NCBI GenBank assembly: GCA_964431545.1 | Contig: CAYSLC010000186.1 | Span: 1-10,694 of the forward strand | Length of the DNA stretch: 10,694 nt | Reading direction: 5' to 3' | Source: CAYSLC01 sp964431545 | GTDB lineage: Bacteria > Desulfobacterota > Desulfobacteria > Desulfobacterales > JAABSP01 | In this document: in pieces, positions 1-6,465 of the stretch | Position numbering within the stretch: the first letter of the stretch is position 1 | Layout of the letters: each line of letters starts with the position of its first letter | The notes under the pieces: generated by a model | What the model saw: the letters and a program-made list of their open reading frames with translations, nothing else | The model's database searches: none | Told to the model about the DNA's origin: nothing | Made by a program: the position numbers and the translations under genes

Positions 1-1
1 A

Positions 2-568
2 TCCGGCTTCACCCACTTCTATCCGCTTCTTCAGCGGGGATGTCAGGTTCAAACCCGGCTGGGGTGCGGCGTACAGACCTTTTTGACCGAGGATCTGGGC
101 ATCGCCCCTGAATATATCGAAAACCGCATTCAGACGATATTTCTGGACAGTCGACCGGTGGATGACGTGGAGAAAACCCCGGTTGGGGACGGCGCCGTCC
201 TGGCCCTTTCGGCGGCCATGCCGGGGCTGGTGGGCGCCACCATGCGGCGCGGCGGCGTGCTGGCCTCTTTTCGCAATACCATCACACACAGGGGCGGCGA
301 CGCCTGTGCCTCGGATGCGGTGGGCTTTGTGATCCTGAAGCTCTTCAATCTCCTGGTGGGAGAGCTGGGGCCCGGAATCTTGGAACGGGGTGTCTGGGTC
401 GAAGCCGATGTGCTGGGGGAGCTGCTGAAGACACAGGCGGAGACCTTGGAAACGGCGTTTCGGCGGGTGGAACTGGATGGAGGGGGGCTGCCGGTCGCGA
501 AGCTGGTGGAATCCCTGGATGCCGAGGAAACAAAACTTGTGCGGCTGACGGTTTCACAAAACGGATGA
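2..568 (+). CDS. Hypothetical protein, 5'-truncated by the window edge
   Basis: The frame is open from the first bases of the window to a TGA at 566-568, giving at least 188 residues, so the true start lies upstream. A TTG at 83 could serve as a start, but the residues before it (GFTHFYPLLQ, then a Cys-rich RLGCGVQTFL) continue smoothly and look like protein, so I read the gene as partial. Visible features are an acidic PEYIENRIQTIFLDSRPVDD stretch, a small-residue run (LALSAAMPGLVGATMRRGG), and a Leu/Glu-rich C-terminal half likely to be helical. There is no signal peptide or clear membrane segment in the visible part. Codon use fits the GC-rich genome, which supports coding. I do not recognise the family and assign no function. 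It ends one base before the TTG of the next gene. Confidence 0.7.
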   Translation, partial: SGFTHFYPLLQRGCQVQTRLGCGVQTFLTEDLGIAPEYIENRIQTIFLDSRPVDDVEKTPVGDGAVLALSAAMPGLVGATMRRGGVLASFRNTITHRGGDACASDAVGFVILKLFNLLVGELGPGILERGVWVEADVLGELLKTQAETLETAFRRVELDGGGLPVAKLVESLDAEETKLVRLTVSQNG

Positions 569-569
569 A

Positions 570-794
570 TTGAAAAAGCAGATGTTTGAAGATTTTGTCG
601 CAGATGAGTACGAGAAGGGAAACATATCGATCCGCCAGGGGGCGGAATTACTTGGTTTGACCTATGAAGAATTCATGGTCGATTTCTTGGGCGATCGAAA
701 GATTTCCTTCATTAACGGCACCAAAGAGGAGCTTGAATCGGAGGCCAGGGAGGAGGAAGCATTTTTGGATGTATTTCCGAGCAACGGCCAATGA
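570..794 (+). CDS. UPF0175 family protein, probable antitoxin
   Basis: This 74-residue protein fits the UPF0175 family (Pfam PF03683), small helix-turn-helix-like proteins usually found as the antitoxin partner of DUF3368/PIN-type toxins. The diagnostic core is at about residues 8-50: an acidic helix ending in YEKGNISIRQGAELLGL, then TYEEFMVDFLGDRKISF. In the family this reads roughly YreGkiSlgkAAelaGls followed by eFmelL and a short strand. The C-terminus is very acidic (KEELESEAREEEAF). The start is uncertain: TTG at 570 gives the fullest version, ATG at 582 is an alternative, and neither has a strong Shine-Dalgarno site. Many members carry about 20 more N-terminal residues; here an in-frame TGA at 546-548 prevents that. 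Its stop overlaps the ATG of the next ORF (ATGA), the arrangement typical of toxin-antitoxin pairs. The gene is richer in A+T than its surroundings. Confidence 0.72.
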   Translation: MKKQMFEDFVADEYEKGNISIRQGAELLGLTYEEFMVDFLGDRKISFINGTKEELESEAREEEAFLDVFPSNGQ

Positions 795-922
795 AGGTCA
801 TTTTGAATTTGCATGACGTAAACCGATTTGGAAAAGGAATCCCGACCGGGAAAGAGGAAGGATCTAAAAACGAGGGTGAAATCGGTTCCAACTCGGACCC
901 CGAGATCCTCGATGCCCGATAA
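791..922 (+). CDS. Small ORF overlapping the antitoxin-like gene, possible toxin remnant
   Basis: An ATG at 791 overlaps the stop of the UPF0175 gene and opens a 43-codon frame ending at TAA 920-922. It begins MKVILNLHDVNRFGKG and turns into a hydrophilic Glu/Ser/Asn-rich tail. In UPF0175 modules this is where a PIN-domain toxin of about 150 residues usually starts. The ORF is far too short for that and shows none of the spaced acidic residues of a PIN domain. It could be a decayed remnant keeping only the translational coupling, a real small protein, or chance. Its A+T content matches the upstream gene more than the rest of the window. Confidence 0.3.
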   Translation: MKVILNLHDVNRFGKGIPTGKEEGSKNEGEIGSNSDPEILDAR

Positions 923-958
923 CGCCAACACCTTGCCAAAAAGGAGAGCGACAGCGAC

Positions 959-1312
959 ATGAATCAGAAGAAGACGGTCGCGAAAAAGAAAAAAGGCGGC
1001 ATACCAGACGCCGTAAAGGTTCAGGTGGAGGAGATCATCGAGAATTTCAACCGGACCGTTTTCAAGGATGGGCGTTATCGCTACGAGGCCAAGTACAGGG
1101 GAAACTTCCTGTACCTTGGCAGGCGGGAGTTTGGTACGTCCGGGCCGATCTGCCGGCTCAAATACACCGGACAGATGGACGACTGGGAGTTCGCCATCTA
1201 CAAGTACAGCAGTGAGACATACGACCCCAACGAGTGGTGGTTTCCCGGCTCCGACCTCGTGGACGGAACCGTGGAAGGGGCCATGAAGGCCGGGCTGGAA
1301 GCGTACCCTTAA
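959..1312 (+). CDS. Conserved-looking hypothetical protein, 117 aa
   Basis: The ATG at 959 follows an AAGGAG at 941-946, about 12 bases away, slightly long but usable. The protein starts with a lysine-rich leader (MNQKKTVAKKKKGG) that may bind nucleic acid or be disordered, then an amphipathic helix (DAVKVQVEEIIENFNRTVF). A beta-rich, aromatic body follows, with RYRYEAKYRGNFLYLGRR, PICRLKYTGQMDDWEFAIYK and DPNEWWFPGS, and it ends DGTVEGAMKAGLEAYP. The density of aromatic residues, the Gly/Pro turns and GC-rich codon use argue for a real folded protein. No signal peptide or membrane segment is seen. I do not recognise the family and assign no function. The gene ends one base before the stop codon of the convergent AOR gene, and no terminator hairpin separates them. 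Confidence 0.75.
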   Translation: MNQKKTVAKKKKGGIPDAVKVQVEEIIENFNRTVFKDGRYRYEAKYRGNFLYLGRREFGTSGPICRLKYTGQMDDWEFAIYKYSSETYDPNEWWFPGSDLVDGTVEGAMKAGLEAYP

Positions 1313-1313
1313 G

Positions 1314-3218
1314 TCATTCCGGTGCGATCTCCGTCAACCCCAGCCGCTCCAGCGTCTCCTTCTTCTGCTCGCCCGTCTCCGGATCCCATCCCCGCAGTTC
1401 GTAGAACTCCCGCCGGATGGTTTCGTAGACCTCCCGGTCGAGCGTCTTGCCTTTATGGCTGACGATATCGTCGCCGGGGCCGGGCACGATCACCTGGGGG
1501 TTCATGAAGACCGTCTGGACGGGGTCCGTGAAGTTGAACTCCGCCGGAGCATCGTCGACCCTGGGCCGGCGCCCTTCGCGGATCAGCACGGCCCGCTGGA
1601 GGTTGAAGATCCGTTCGCCGTATTCGAGGAGGCCGGCCTCGTCCATGTCGATGCCGGTGACGGCGGAGAAGACCCGGCTCTCCATGGCGGGATCCCCCAC
1701 CCGGTCCGGCGTTGCCCGGGAGACCATGATGGGCCAGCAACTGTCGCACAAAAGCAGGCTGTCCTTGACATAGGTCCGGTCCATGATCCGAACGGCGGCC
1801 TCGGCCTTTCCCTCGGGCCGGGTCATGTCCCAGGCCATCGGGTGCTTCCAGAACCGTTCGGCCACGGCCCGGTAGACGTCGGAGCTGACCGGCGACGAGT
1901 CCGGACTGTCCTGGTGGTTGACCCAGGCGCCCGTCAGCCGGCTGATCTCATGGAGCATGGCGATGGGCTGCCGGGGCTCGAATCCGTAGAGGAGAGCGTT
2001 GGTCAGGTACTCCCGGCCGGAGTAGGTGGCGCCGCTGCCCACGCCGGAGACCTCGTTGGTGAAGTGGGCCTTGGCGTCCTCCCCCAGCATCTCCCCGGCC
2101 CGGACCAGCCCCTCGGCCAGAATGTGGCCGAAGCCCTCCCGGTTGGCGATCATGGAGACCAGGTCGCGGAAAAAATCCCATGTCCCCAGCTTGTCGATCC
2201 TAAGGCCCGTCTTTTCGTCCGAGAGGTATCCGGCCTTGTGGGCGGCCTCGATCCATTCCACCACGTTGTACATCTCCATGGTGCACAGGGCCATGTCGTT
2301 GCACAGGCCGGTGGCGTCCAGGGCCGTCTCGCCGGGCTCGCCATGGCGGCGCATCACCCAGGGGAAGTAGACGAACATCGACTGGCACTTCCGGACCACC
2401 TCCTTGCCCGAGGCGGTGGTGTAGACGTTCCGGTAGTCGCAGGTCAGCCCGCACTGGTAGCAAGATCCCTTGCCTTTCCGGGTGACCTGGTCCGGGGGGA
2501 AGGGGGCGACCAGGGGGGGCTTGGCGGCCAGTTCGGCCGTCCGCCGGTTGAGGGCCTTCAGATCGTCCGGACGGGCCACGGCCGGATGGCCGGTCCCCGT
2601 CACCGCCACGGCCTTGAGGTTTTTCGATCCCAGGACGGCGCCGAATCCGCCCGTGGCGCTGCCTTCGTTGTCGGTCATCAGGGTGGCGGTCCGGCAGAGG
2701 CGCTCCCCGGCCGGGCCGGTGGTCACGAACCGGACCTGGTCCCCGTGGGCCGCCTTGAGCCGGTCCCGGGTGGCGTAGGTCCCCAACCCCCACAGATCGG
2801 TGGCGTCCATCAGCCGGGCCTTTCCGTCGGTGATCAGAAGATAGACGGGCTTTTCGGAGCGCCCCGAGACGACCACGCCGTCGTACCCCGCACGTTTGAG
2901 GTAGGGGCCGAAGTACCCGCCCAGGTTGCCGTAGCAGAACCCCTCGGGCAGGGTCATGGGGGATTTGGCCACCACCTCGAATCGGGAGGCCCCCTGGGCG
3001 CCCACGGCCTGCAGCGGGCCGGTCATCAGGATCAGACGGTTTTCCGGGGACAGGGCGCCAACCTCCGGCCCGACCTCCTCCCAGTAGATCCGGGTGGCGA
3101 TGCCCCGGCCGCCGAGAAACCGATCCGCGTAATCCGTGGTGTTCCGCTCGCTGATCCGGCCGTCGGTGAGATCCACGTTCAATATCTTGCCACACCATCC
3201 GTGGAGGGGGTGGGTCAT
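1314..3218 (-). CDS. Aldehyde ferredoxin oxidoreductase family protein (tungsten/molybdenum bis-pterin enzyme)
   Basis: This 634-residue protein has the usual length and full layout of the AOR family. These enzymes carry a tungsten (or Mo) bis-pyranopterin and one [4Fe-4S] cluster and oxidise aldehydes to acids with ferredoxin, or run in reverse. The N-terminal domain begins GWCGKILNVDLTDG and includes LGGRGIATRIYWEE and TGPLQAVGAQGASRFEVVAK. Cluster ligands are C253, C256 and C260 (SCYQCGLTC), with the fourth at C491 in DSLLLC. The pterin motifs of DxxGL(D/C) type are DATGLC (301-306) and DSLLLC (486-491). A longer frame opens at 3314, but the ATG at 3218 has a perfect AAGGAGG five bases upstream and begins where the family begins, so I chose it. 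Substrate cannot be told; the BamB branch of benzoyl-CoA reductases is related, but no bam genes are nearby. Probably cytoplasmic, as no signal peptide is seen. Confidence 0.93.
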   Translation of the reverse strand: MTHPLHGWCGKILNVDLTDGRISERNTTDYADRFLGGRGIATRIYWEEVGPEVGALSPENRLILMTGPLQAVGAQGASRFEVVAKSPMTLPEGFCYGNLGGYFGPYLKRAGYDGVVVSGRSEKPVYLLITDGKARLMDATDLWGLGTYATRDRLKAAHGDQVRFVTTGPAGERLCRTATLMTDNEGSATGGFGAVLGSKNLKAVAVTGTGHPAVARPDDLKALNRRTAELAAKPPLVAPFPPDQVTRKGKGSCYQCGLTCDYRNVYTTASGKEVVRKCQSMFVYFPWVMRRHGEPGETALDATGLCNDMALCTMEMYNVVEWIEAAHKAGYLSDEKTGLRIDKLGTWDFFRDLVSMIANREGFGHILAEGLVRAGEMLGEDAKAHFTNEVSGVGSGATYSGREYLTNALLYGFEPRQPIAMLHEISRLTGAWVNHQDSPDSSPVSSDVYRAVAERFWKHPMAWDMTRPEGKAEAAVRIMDRTYVKDSLLLCDSCWPIMVSRATPDRVGDPAMESRVFSAVTGIDMDEAGLLEYGERIFNLQRAVLIREGRRPRVDDAPAEFNFTDPVQTVFMNPQVIVPGPGDDIVSHKGKTLDREVYETIRREFYELRGWDPETGEQKKETLERLGLTEIAPE

Positions 3219-3223
3219 GGGAG

Positions 3224-3230
3224 CCTCCTT
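3224..3230 (-). promoter_or_regulatory. Shine-Dalgarno site of the AOR gene
   Basis: The minus strand reads AAGGAGG five bases before the ATG at 3218. It decides the start against the longer frame that opens at 3314, whose extra 32 residues (Lys/Arg-rich, no AOR similarity) are probably untranslated leader. Confidence 0.8.
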
Positions 3231-3311
3231 ATTCGGTTTCTTCTTTATCTTTATCCCATCTCCGCTTTTTTTGGGTTGTATTCGGTGTGAGCGTTTGAAA
3301 TAGATACGATT

Positions 3312-3345
3312 CATGGGAGTATCTTACCTTACGAATCTTCCCATG
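3312..3345. repeat. Perfect 7-base inverted repeat in the AOR leader
   Basis: CATGGGA (3312-3318) and TCCCATG (3339-3345) are perfect inverted arms 20 bases apart in the 166-base gap before the AOR gene. The spacer holds a minus-strand TAAGAT (plus 3321-3326) that could be a -10 box, with TTGTGC 18 bases upstream as a weak -35. It may be an operator over a separate AOR promoter or an RNA hairpin in the leader. The promoter match is weak. Confidence 0.35.
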
Positions 3346-3384
3346 CACAACCAAAAATGACACCAATGGCCATCCCATTTTCCT

Positions 3385-4002
3385 CTACCGGGAGAATCGA
3401 CGCAGGGAACCGCCCAGATCGAAGCGTTCCACCACCTCCCGGATCTGGGCCTCGGCCGTCTCCGACCGGAGAAAGTACCCATGGGTGATGTCCGTCCTCC
3501 GGAGCAGATCGGCATTCCGGGTGAGGATGGCGCGCCTTTCGGACAGGGAGATCTCCACAATGTCCGGGCCTTCCGGATCCTGGTCCCTGGCATCGATTCC
3601 CAGCAGGCGCAGCCATCGGGTCAGCGCCCCAAGGCCGGCGTCCAGGATGAAGGCCGGCCTCCGCAGCGGCGCGGGCCGGAGCCGGGTCAGGGGGGCGATG
3701 TCGAAGCTCTCGAAGACCGGGTAGACCGACACCCGGTCTCCGTCCGCCAACGTTCTGCGGAAGTCGACGGAATCTCCGTTGACCAGGATGAGGTCCACTT
3801 CGGCGGGGGGAACACCGAGCGCCGCCACCGCCTGCCCGACCGTGGGGCTGGCGCCGAATTCAACGGAAAACGGCCGCTTCCGGCGGTCCGGCGGAAGAAA
3901 ATCGTTCAGTTCCTCGTAGAACCGGAATTCCGCCCGGTGGTTCGCGGTCCGGTCATCAGGCCCTCCGGAGTCGGTTCGATTCAGTTTTGGTGCATCACTC
4001 AA
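3385..4002 (-). CDS. Ubiquitin-like domain/Mut7-C RNase fusion lacking its zinc ribbon
   Basis: The 205-residue protein has a ubiquitin-like beta-grasp domain (Ub-Mut7C type, about residues 23-103: AEFRFYEELNDFLPPDRRKR to LVNGDSVDF and DGDRVSVYPVFESFDI) joined to a Mut7-C domain (about 116-205: FILDAGLGALTRWLRLLGID, then AILTRNADLLRR). Mut7-C is a PIN-like predicted RNase. The beta-grasp part resembles MoaD/ThiS but has no terminal GG, so it is not expected to act as a sulfur carrier. D121 is the family acidic residue; the usual TRD motif reads T161-R162-N163. The protein stops at LRRFSR, just where the family continues into a C-terminal CxxC zinc ribbon. The only plausible start is TTG at 4002, after an in-frame stop at 4003-4005, without a strong ribosome site; the first 20 residues are unlike the family and may be spurious. 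It begins 12 bases after the GH65 stop, suggesting co-transcription. Confidence 0.85.
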   Translation of the reverse strand: MSDAPKLNRTDSGGPDDRTANHRAEFRFYEELNDFLPPDRRKRPFSVEFGASPTVGQAVAALGVPPAEVDLILVNGDSVDFRRTLADGDRVSVYPVFESFDIAPLTRLRPAPLRRPAFILDAGLGALTRWLRLLGIDARDQDPEGPDIVEISLSERRAILTRNADLLRRTDITHGYFLRSETAEAQIREVVERFDLGGSLRRFSR

Positions 4003-4014
4003 TTAAAGCCCGGC

Positions 4015-6375
4015 CTATCCGCGGACGGCCTCTGGGGATTCCGGACTCAGCGCCACGTCCTCCCCCTCGTGGCAAAGGGTCAGCCCGCGGCCCTCCAGGA
4101 GGCGGTAGACGGCGGTTTCCGGGCGGAGTTCGATCTCCAGGAGGTTGCCTTGGACGGTGAGGCGAAACCGGAACAGGGTACACCCGTCCGGCAGCCTCGG
4201 CTTGAAGGAGATCCGTCCGAGGTGGTCCCGCATGCCGGCGAAGCCGAAGGTGAGGACCATCCAGGCGGCGCCCATGGAAGCGATATGGCAGCCGTGGCCC
4301 ACGTTCCCGCCGATGTCGGCCAGGTCCATCAGGACCGCGTACCGTCCATACTCCACCGCCTTGTGGTGCCGGCCGATCTCGGCGGCGACGATGCTCTGGA
4401 TCCCCACGGAGAGGGAGGAGTCGCCGGTGGTGAGACGATCGTAGTAATCGAAATTCCGCTCCTTCTCCTCCCTGGAGAAATGGTGGCTCAACAGGAAGAG
4501 GGCCAGCACCAGATCGGCCTGTTTGATCACCCGGTGCCGATAGATCACCAGGGGGTGGTAGTGGAGCAGGAGAGGGAACTTGGACCGGGGCGTGTTCGGG
4601 ATATCCCACTCCTTCTTGTCGAGGAAGCTGTCATCCTGGGGATAGATTCCCAGTTCTTCGTCACGGGGGATGTACATCCGGTCCGCGGCCCGCCGCCAGT
4701 CGGCGGCCTCGTTTTCCTTCAGCCCGGTCTTGTCGACCAGGCTCCGGTGGGCGAGGGGATTTTCGGTCCGCAGGTTTTCCACCGTATCCGCGGCGAACCA
4801 GAGGTTCTCCCGGGCCATCAGGTTGGTGTAGGCGTTGTTGTCCACCACCGTGTTGTACTCGTCGGGGCCGGTCACCCCGTGGATGCAGAAGCGCCCGTTC
4901 TTCCGCTCGGAAAAGAAGCCGAGGTCCAGCCACAACCGGGCGGTCTCCACCAGCATCTCCGCCCCCTCCCCGTGGAGGAAGTCGATGTCTCCGGTCGCCT
5001 CCACGTATTTTTTGAGGGCGTACATGATATCGGCGTTGATGTGGTACTGGGCGGTGCCGGCGGCGTAGTAGGCGGAGGCCTCCTCGCCGTTGATGGTCCG
5101 CCAGGGAAAGAGGGCCCCCCGCTGGTTGACGTCCCGGGCCCGCAGCCTGGCCGTGTCCAGCATGCTGTGGCGGAACTGGAGGAGGTTTTTGGCGATCCGG
5201 GGGGTGGTGTAGATGAGAAAGGGGAGGACGTAGGTCTCGATGTCCCAGAAGTAGTGGCCCTCGTACCCGTCGCCGGTGAGCCCCTTGGCCGGGATCCCGG
5301 TCCCTTCGGCCCGGGCCGAAGCCTGACAGAGCTGAAAGAGATTCCAGCGCACGGCCTGCTGCCATTCCTCGGTGGACCGGCCGCTCCGGGCCTCGTCCAC
5401 CACCATGCGGACATCCGAGGTCCGCCAGAAGTCCTCCAGGAACCTCCTCTGGGACCCGAGGAGCGTTTCGAACCCGTTTCCCTTGGCACGGGTCAGGGTC
5501 CGCTCGGTCCGCCGGCGGAGGTCCTCGGCGGTGGCGCTTCTGGATGTGTGAAAGCCCATCCACTTGGTGATCCGGATGGGGACGTCGGGCCGGGCCTCCA
5601 CGGAGAAGACGACCCGCCCGTCGTTCTCCGTGGACTCGATCTCCCAGGAGACCGGGTTTTCGGTCTCCACGGTGTGGTCGAAGCCGCAGCCCAAAGCCAT
5701 TCCGCTGTTCTGGGTCCGGAACCCGTGGATCAGCCCCAGGTTCCAGGCCTTGTTGGATTCGGGGACGAGGACCTTTTGCCGGAAGATCCGGGTGTCCCGG
5801 GGGTCGCCGTCGGTGCCCCGGACCGTGCGGTGGGGCCGGATTTCCGAGGAGATCACCACCGGCGCGTGGCCGTTCACAACGGCCACTTCGTACTGGATGG
5901 CCGCCAGGTGCCGGTGCTCAAGGGAGACCAGCCGGGTCGACCGGATGGAGACGATCTTGCCGGAGGGCATCTTCCACAGGATCTCCCGGGTCAGGATCCC
6001 TTTCTCCATGTCGAGGGTCCGGGTGTACGCCTTGAGATCCGCCGTGGGGAGGAAGAACGGTTCGTCGTCCACGAAGAGCCGGATGATCTTGAGGTCGTGG
6101 AGATTGACGATGGTCTGCCCCGTCTTGGCGAATCCGAACGCCTTTTCGCCGTAGACGATGGGCCAGCTCTCGTAGAACCCGTTGACGAAGTTGCCGTGCT
6201 GGTAAAATGGTCTCCCCTCCTCGAAGGTCCCCCGCATGCCGAGGTATCCGTTGCTCAGGGCGAGGATCGTCTCCATCTGGCCGACAAAGGGGGGGTAAAA
6301 CCGCGTTTCGATGATCTTCCATTCGTGTCCCGGATAGATGTAGTGCGGCGGATTGACCCGTTCCCGGTGCAACAT
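4015..6375 (-). CDS. GH65 family disaccharide phosphorylase (kojibiose/trehalose/maltose phosphorylase-like)
   Basis: This 786-residue protein is a complete glycoside hydrolase family 65 member. Such inverting phosphorylases split an alpha-glucosyl disaccharide with phosphate into beta-glucose 1-phosphate and a sugar, reversibly, in the cytoplasm. An N-terminal beta-sandwich (about 1-270, with ALSNGYLGMRGTFEEG near 39) leads into an (alpha/alpha)6 barrel. The barrel shows GLTGDGYEGHYFWDIETYVL (365-384), ALFPWRTINGEEASAYYAAG (421-440), and the general acid E506 in GVTGPDEYN. K618-Q619 (IKQADL) and the SSLS run at 653-656 correspond to phosphate-contact regions, which favours a phosphorylase over a hydrolase. 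A short C-terminal beta domain ends the protein. The ATG at 6375 has AAGGAGG seven bases upstream. It lies 90 bases after the beta-phosphoglucomutase gene, a known pairing (as in mycobacterial Rv3400-Rv3401, which it resembles). Which disaccharide it uses cannot be settled from sequence. Confidence 0.93.
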   Translation of the reverse strand: MLHRERVNPPHYIYPGHEWKIIETRFYPPFVGQMETILALSNGYLGMRGTFEEGRPFYQHGNFVNGFYESWPIVYGEKAFGFAKTGQTIVNLHDLKIIRLFVDDEPFFLPTADLKAYTRTLDMEKGILTREILWKMPSGKIVSIRSTRLVSLEHRHLAAIQYEVAVVNGHAPVVISSEIRPHRTVRGTDGDPRDTRIFRQKVLVPESNKAWNLGLIHGFRTQNSGMALGCGFDHTVETENPVSWEIESTENDGRVVFSVEARPDVPIRITKWMGFHTSRSATAEDLRRRTERTLTRAKGNGFETLLGSQRRFLEDFWRTSDVRMVVDEARSGRSTEEWQQAVRWNLFQLCQASARAEGTGIPAKGLTGDGYEGHYFWDIETYVLPFLIYTTPRIAKNLLQFRHSMLDTARLRARDVNQRGALFPWRTINGEEASAYYAAGTAQYHINADIMYALKKYVEATGDIDFLHGEGAEMLVETARLWLDLGFFSERKNGRFCIHGVTGPDEYNTVVDNNAYTNLMARENLWFAADTVENLRTENPLAHRSLVDKTGLKENEAADWRRAADRMYIPRDEELGIYPQDDSFLDKKEWDIPNTPRSKFPLLLHYHPLVIYRHRVIKQADLVLALFLLSHHFSREEKERNFDYYDRLTTGDSSLSVGIQSIVAAEIGRHHKAVEYGRYAVLMDLADIGGNVGHGCHIASMGAAWMVLTFGFAGMRDHLGRISFKPRLPDGCTLFRFRLTVQGNLLEIELRPETAVYRLLEGRGLTLCHEGEDVALSPESPEAVRG

Positions 6376-6382
6376 GTGGTTT

Positions 6383-6389
6383 CCTCCTT
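6383..6389 (-). promoter_or_regulatory. Shine-Dalgarno site of the GH65 gene
   Basis: AAGGAGG on the minus strand, seven bases before the ATG at 6375. It is a near-ideal site and fixes the GH65 start. It lies just downstream of two GC-rich hairpins in the spacer. Confidence 0.8.
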
Positions 6390-6398
6390 CTTATCGGT

Positions 6399-6447
6399 AC
6401 CCCGTGCCTGCGGCCGGGGTCGGGGGCCGACGGCGGTTTTCCCCCGA
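6399..6447 (-). repeat. Two adjacent GC-rich hairpins between the mutase and GH65 genes
   Basis: The 90-base spacer holds two perfect inverted repeats side by side. One is ACCCCG (6399-6404) with CGGGGT (6415-6420). The other is TCGGGGG (6420-6426) with CCCCCGA (6441-6447). They share base 6420, so both cannot be fully paired at that position. On the minus-strand message they fall between the mutase stop and the GH65 Shine-Dalgarno site. Neither is followed by a U-run, so they do not look like intrinsic terminators; they may affect message stability or GH65 translation. Confidence 0.4.
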
Positions 6448-6465
6448 AACCCCGGACGCCGCTGT

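Noticed and set aside
1300..1330. A bidirectional terminator between the convergent genes
   Set aside because: There is one base between the stop codons and no inverted repeat or T-run in the flanking bases.
1455..3290. A 611-codon open frame on the plus strand
   Set aside because: It is antisense to the AOR gene, whose cluster and pterin motifs show the minus strand is the coding one; the plus-strand product has low-complexity GC-driven composition.
3219..3314. N-terminal extension of the AOR protein by 32 residues
   Set aside because: The extra residues are Lys/Arg-rich and unlike the family, while the ATG at 3218 has a perfect ribosome site at the family start.
3219..3384. A molybdenum/tungsten cofactor riboswitch in the AOR leader
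   Set aside because: The position is suggestive, but by eye I could not match the known multi-stem architecture; only a simple inverted repeat is clear.
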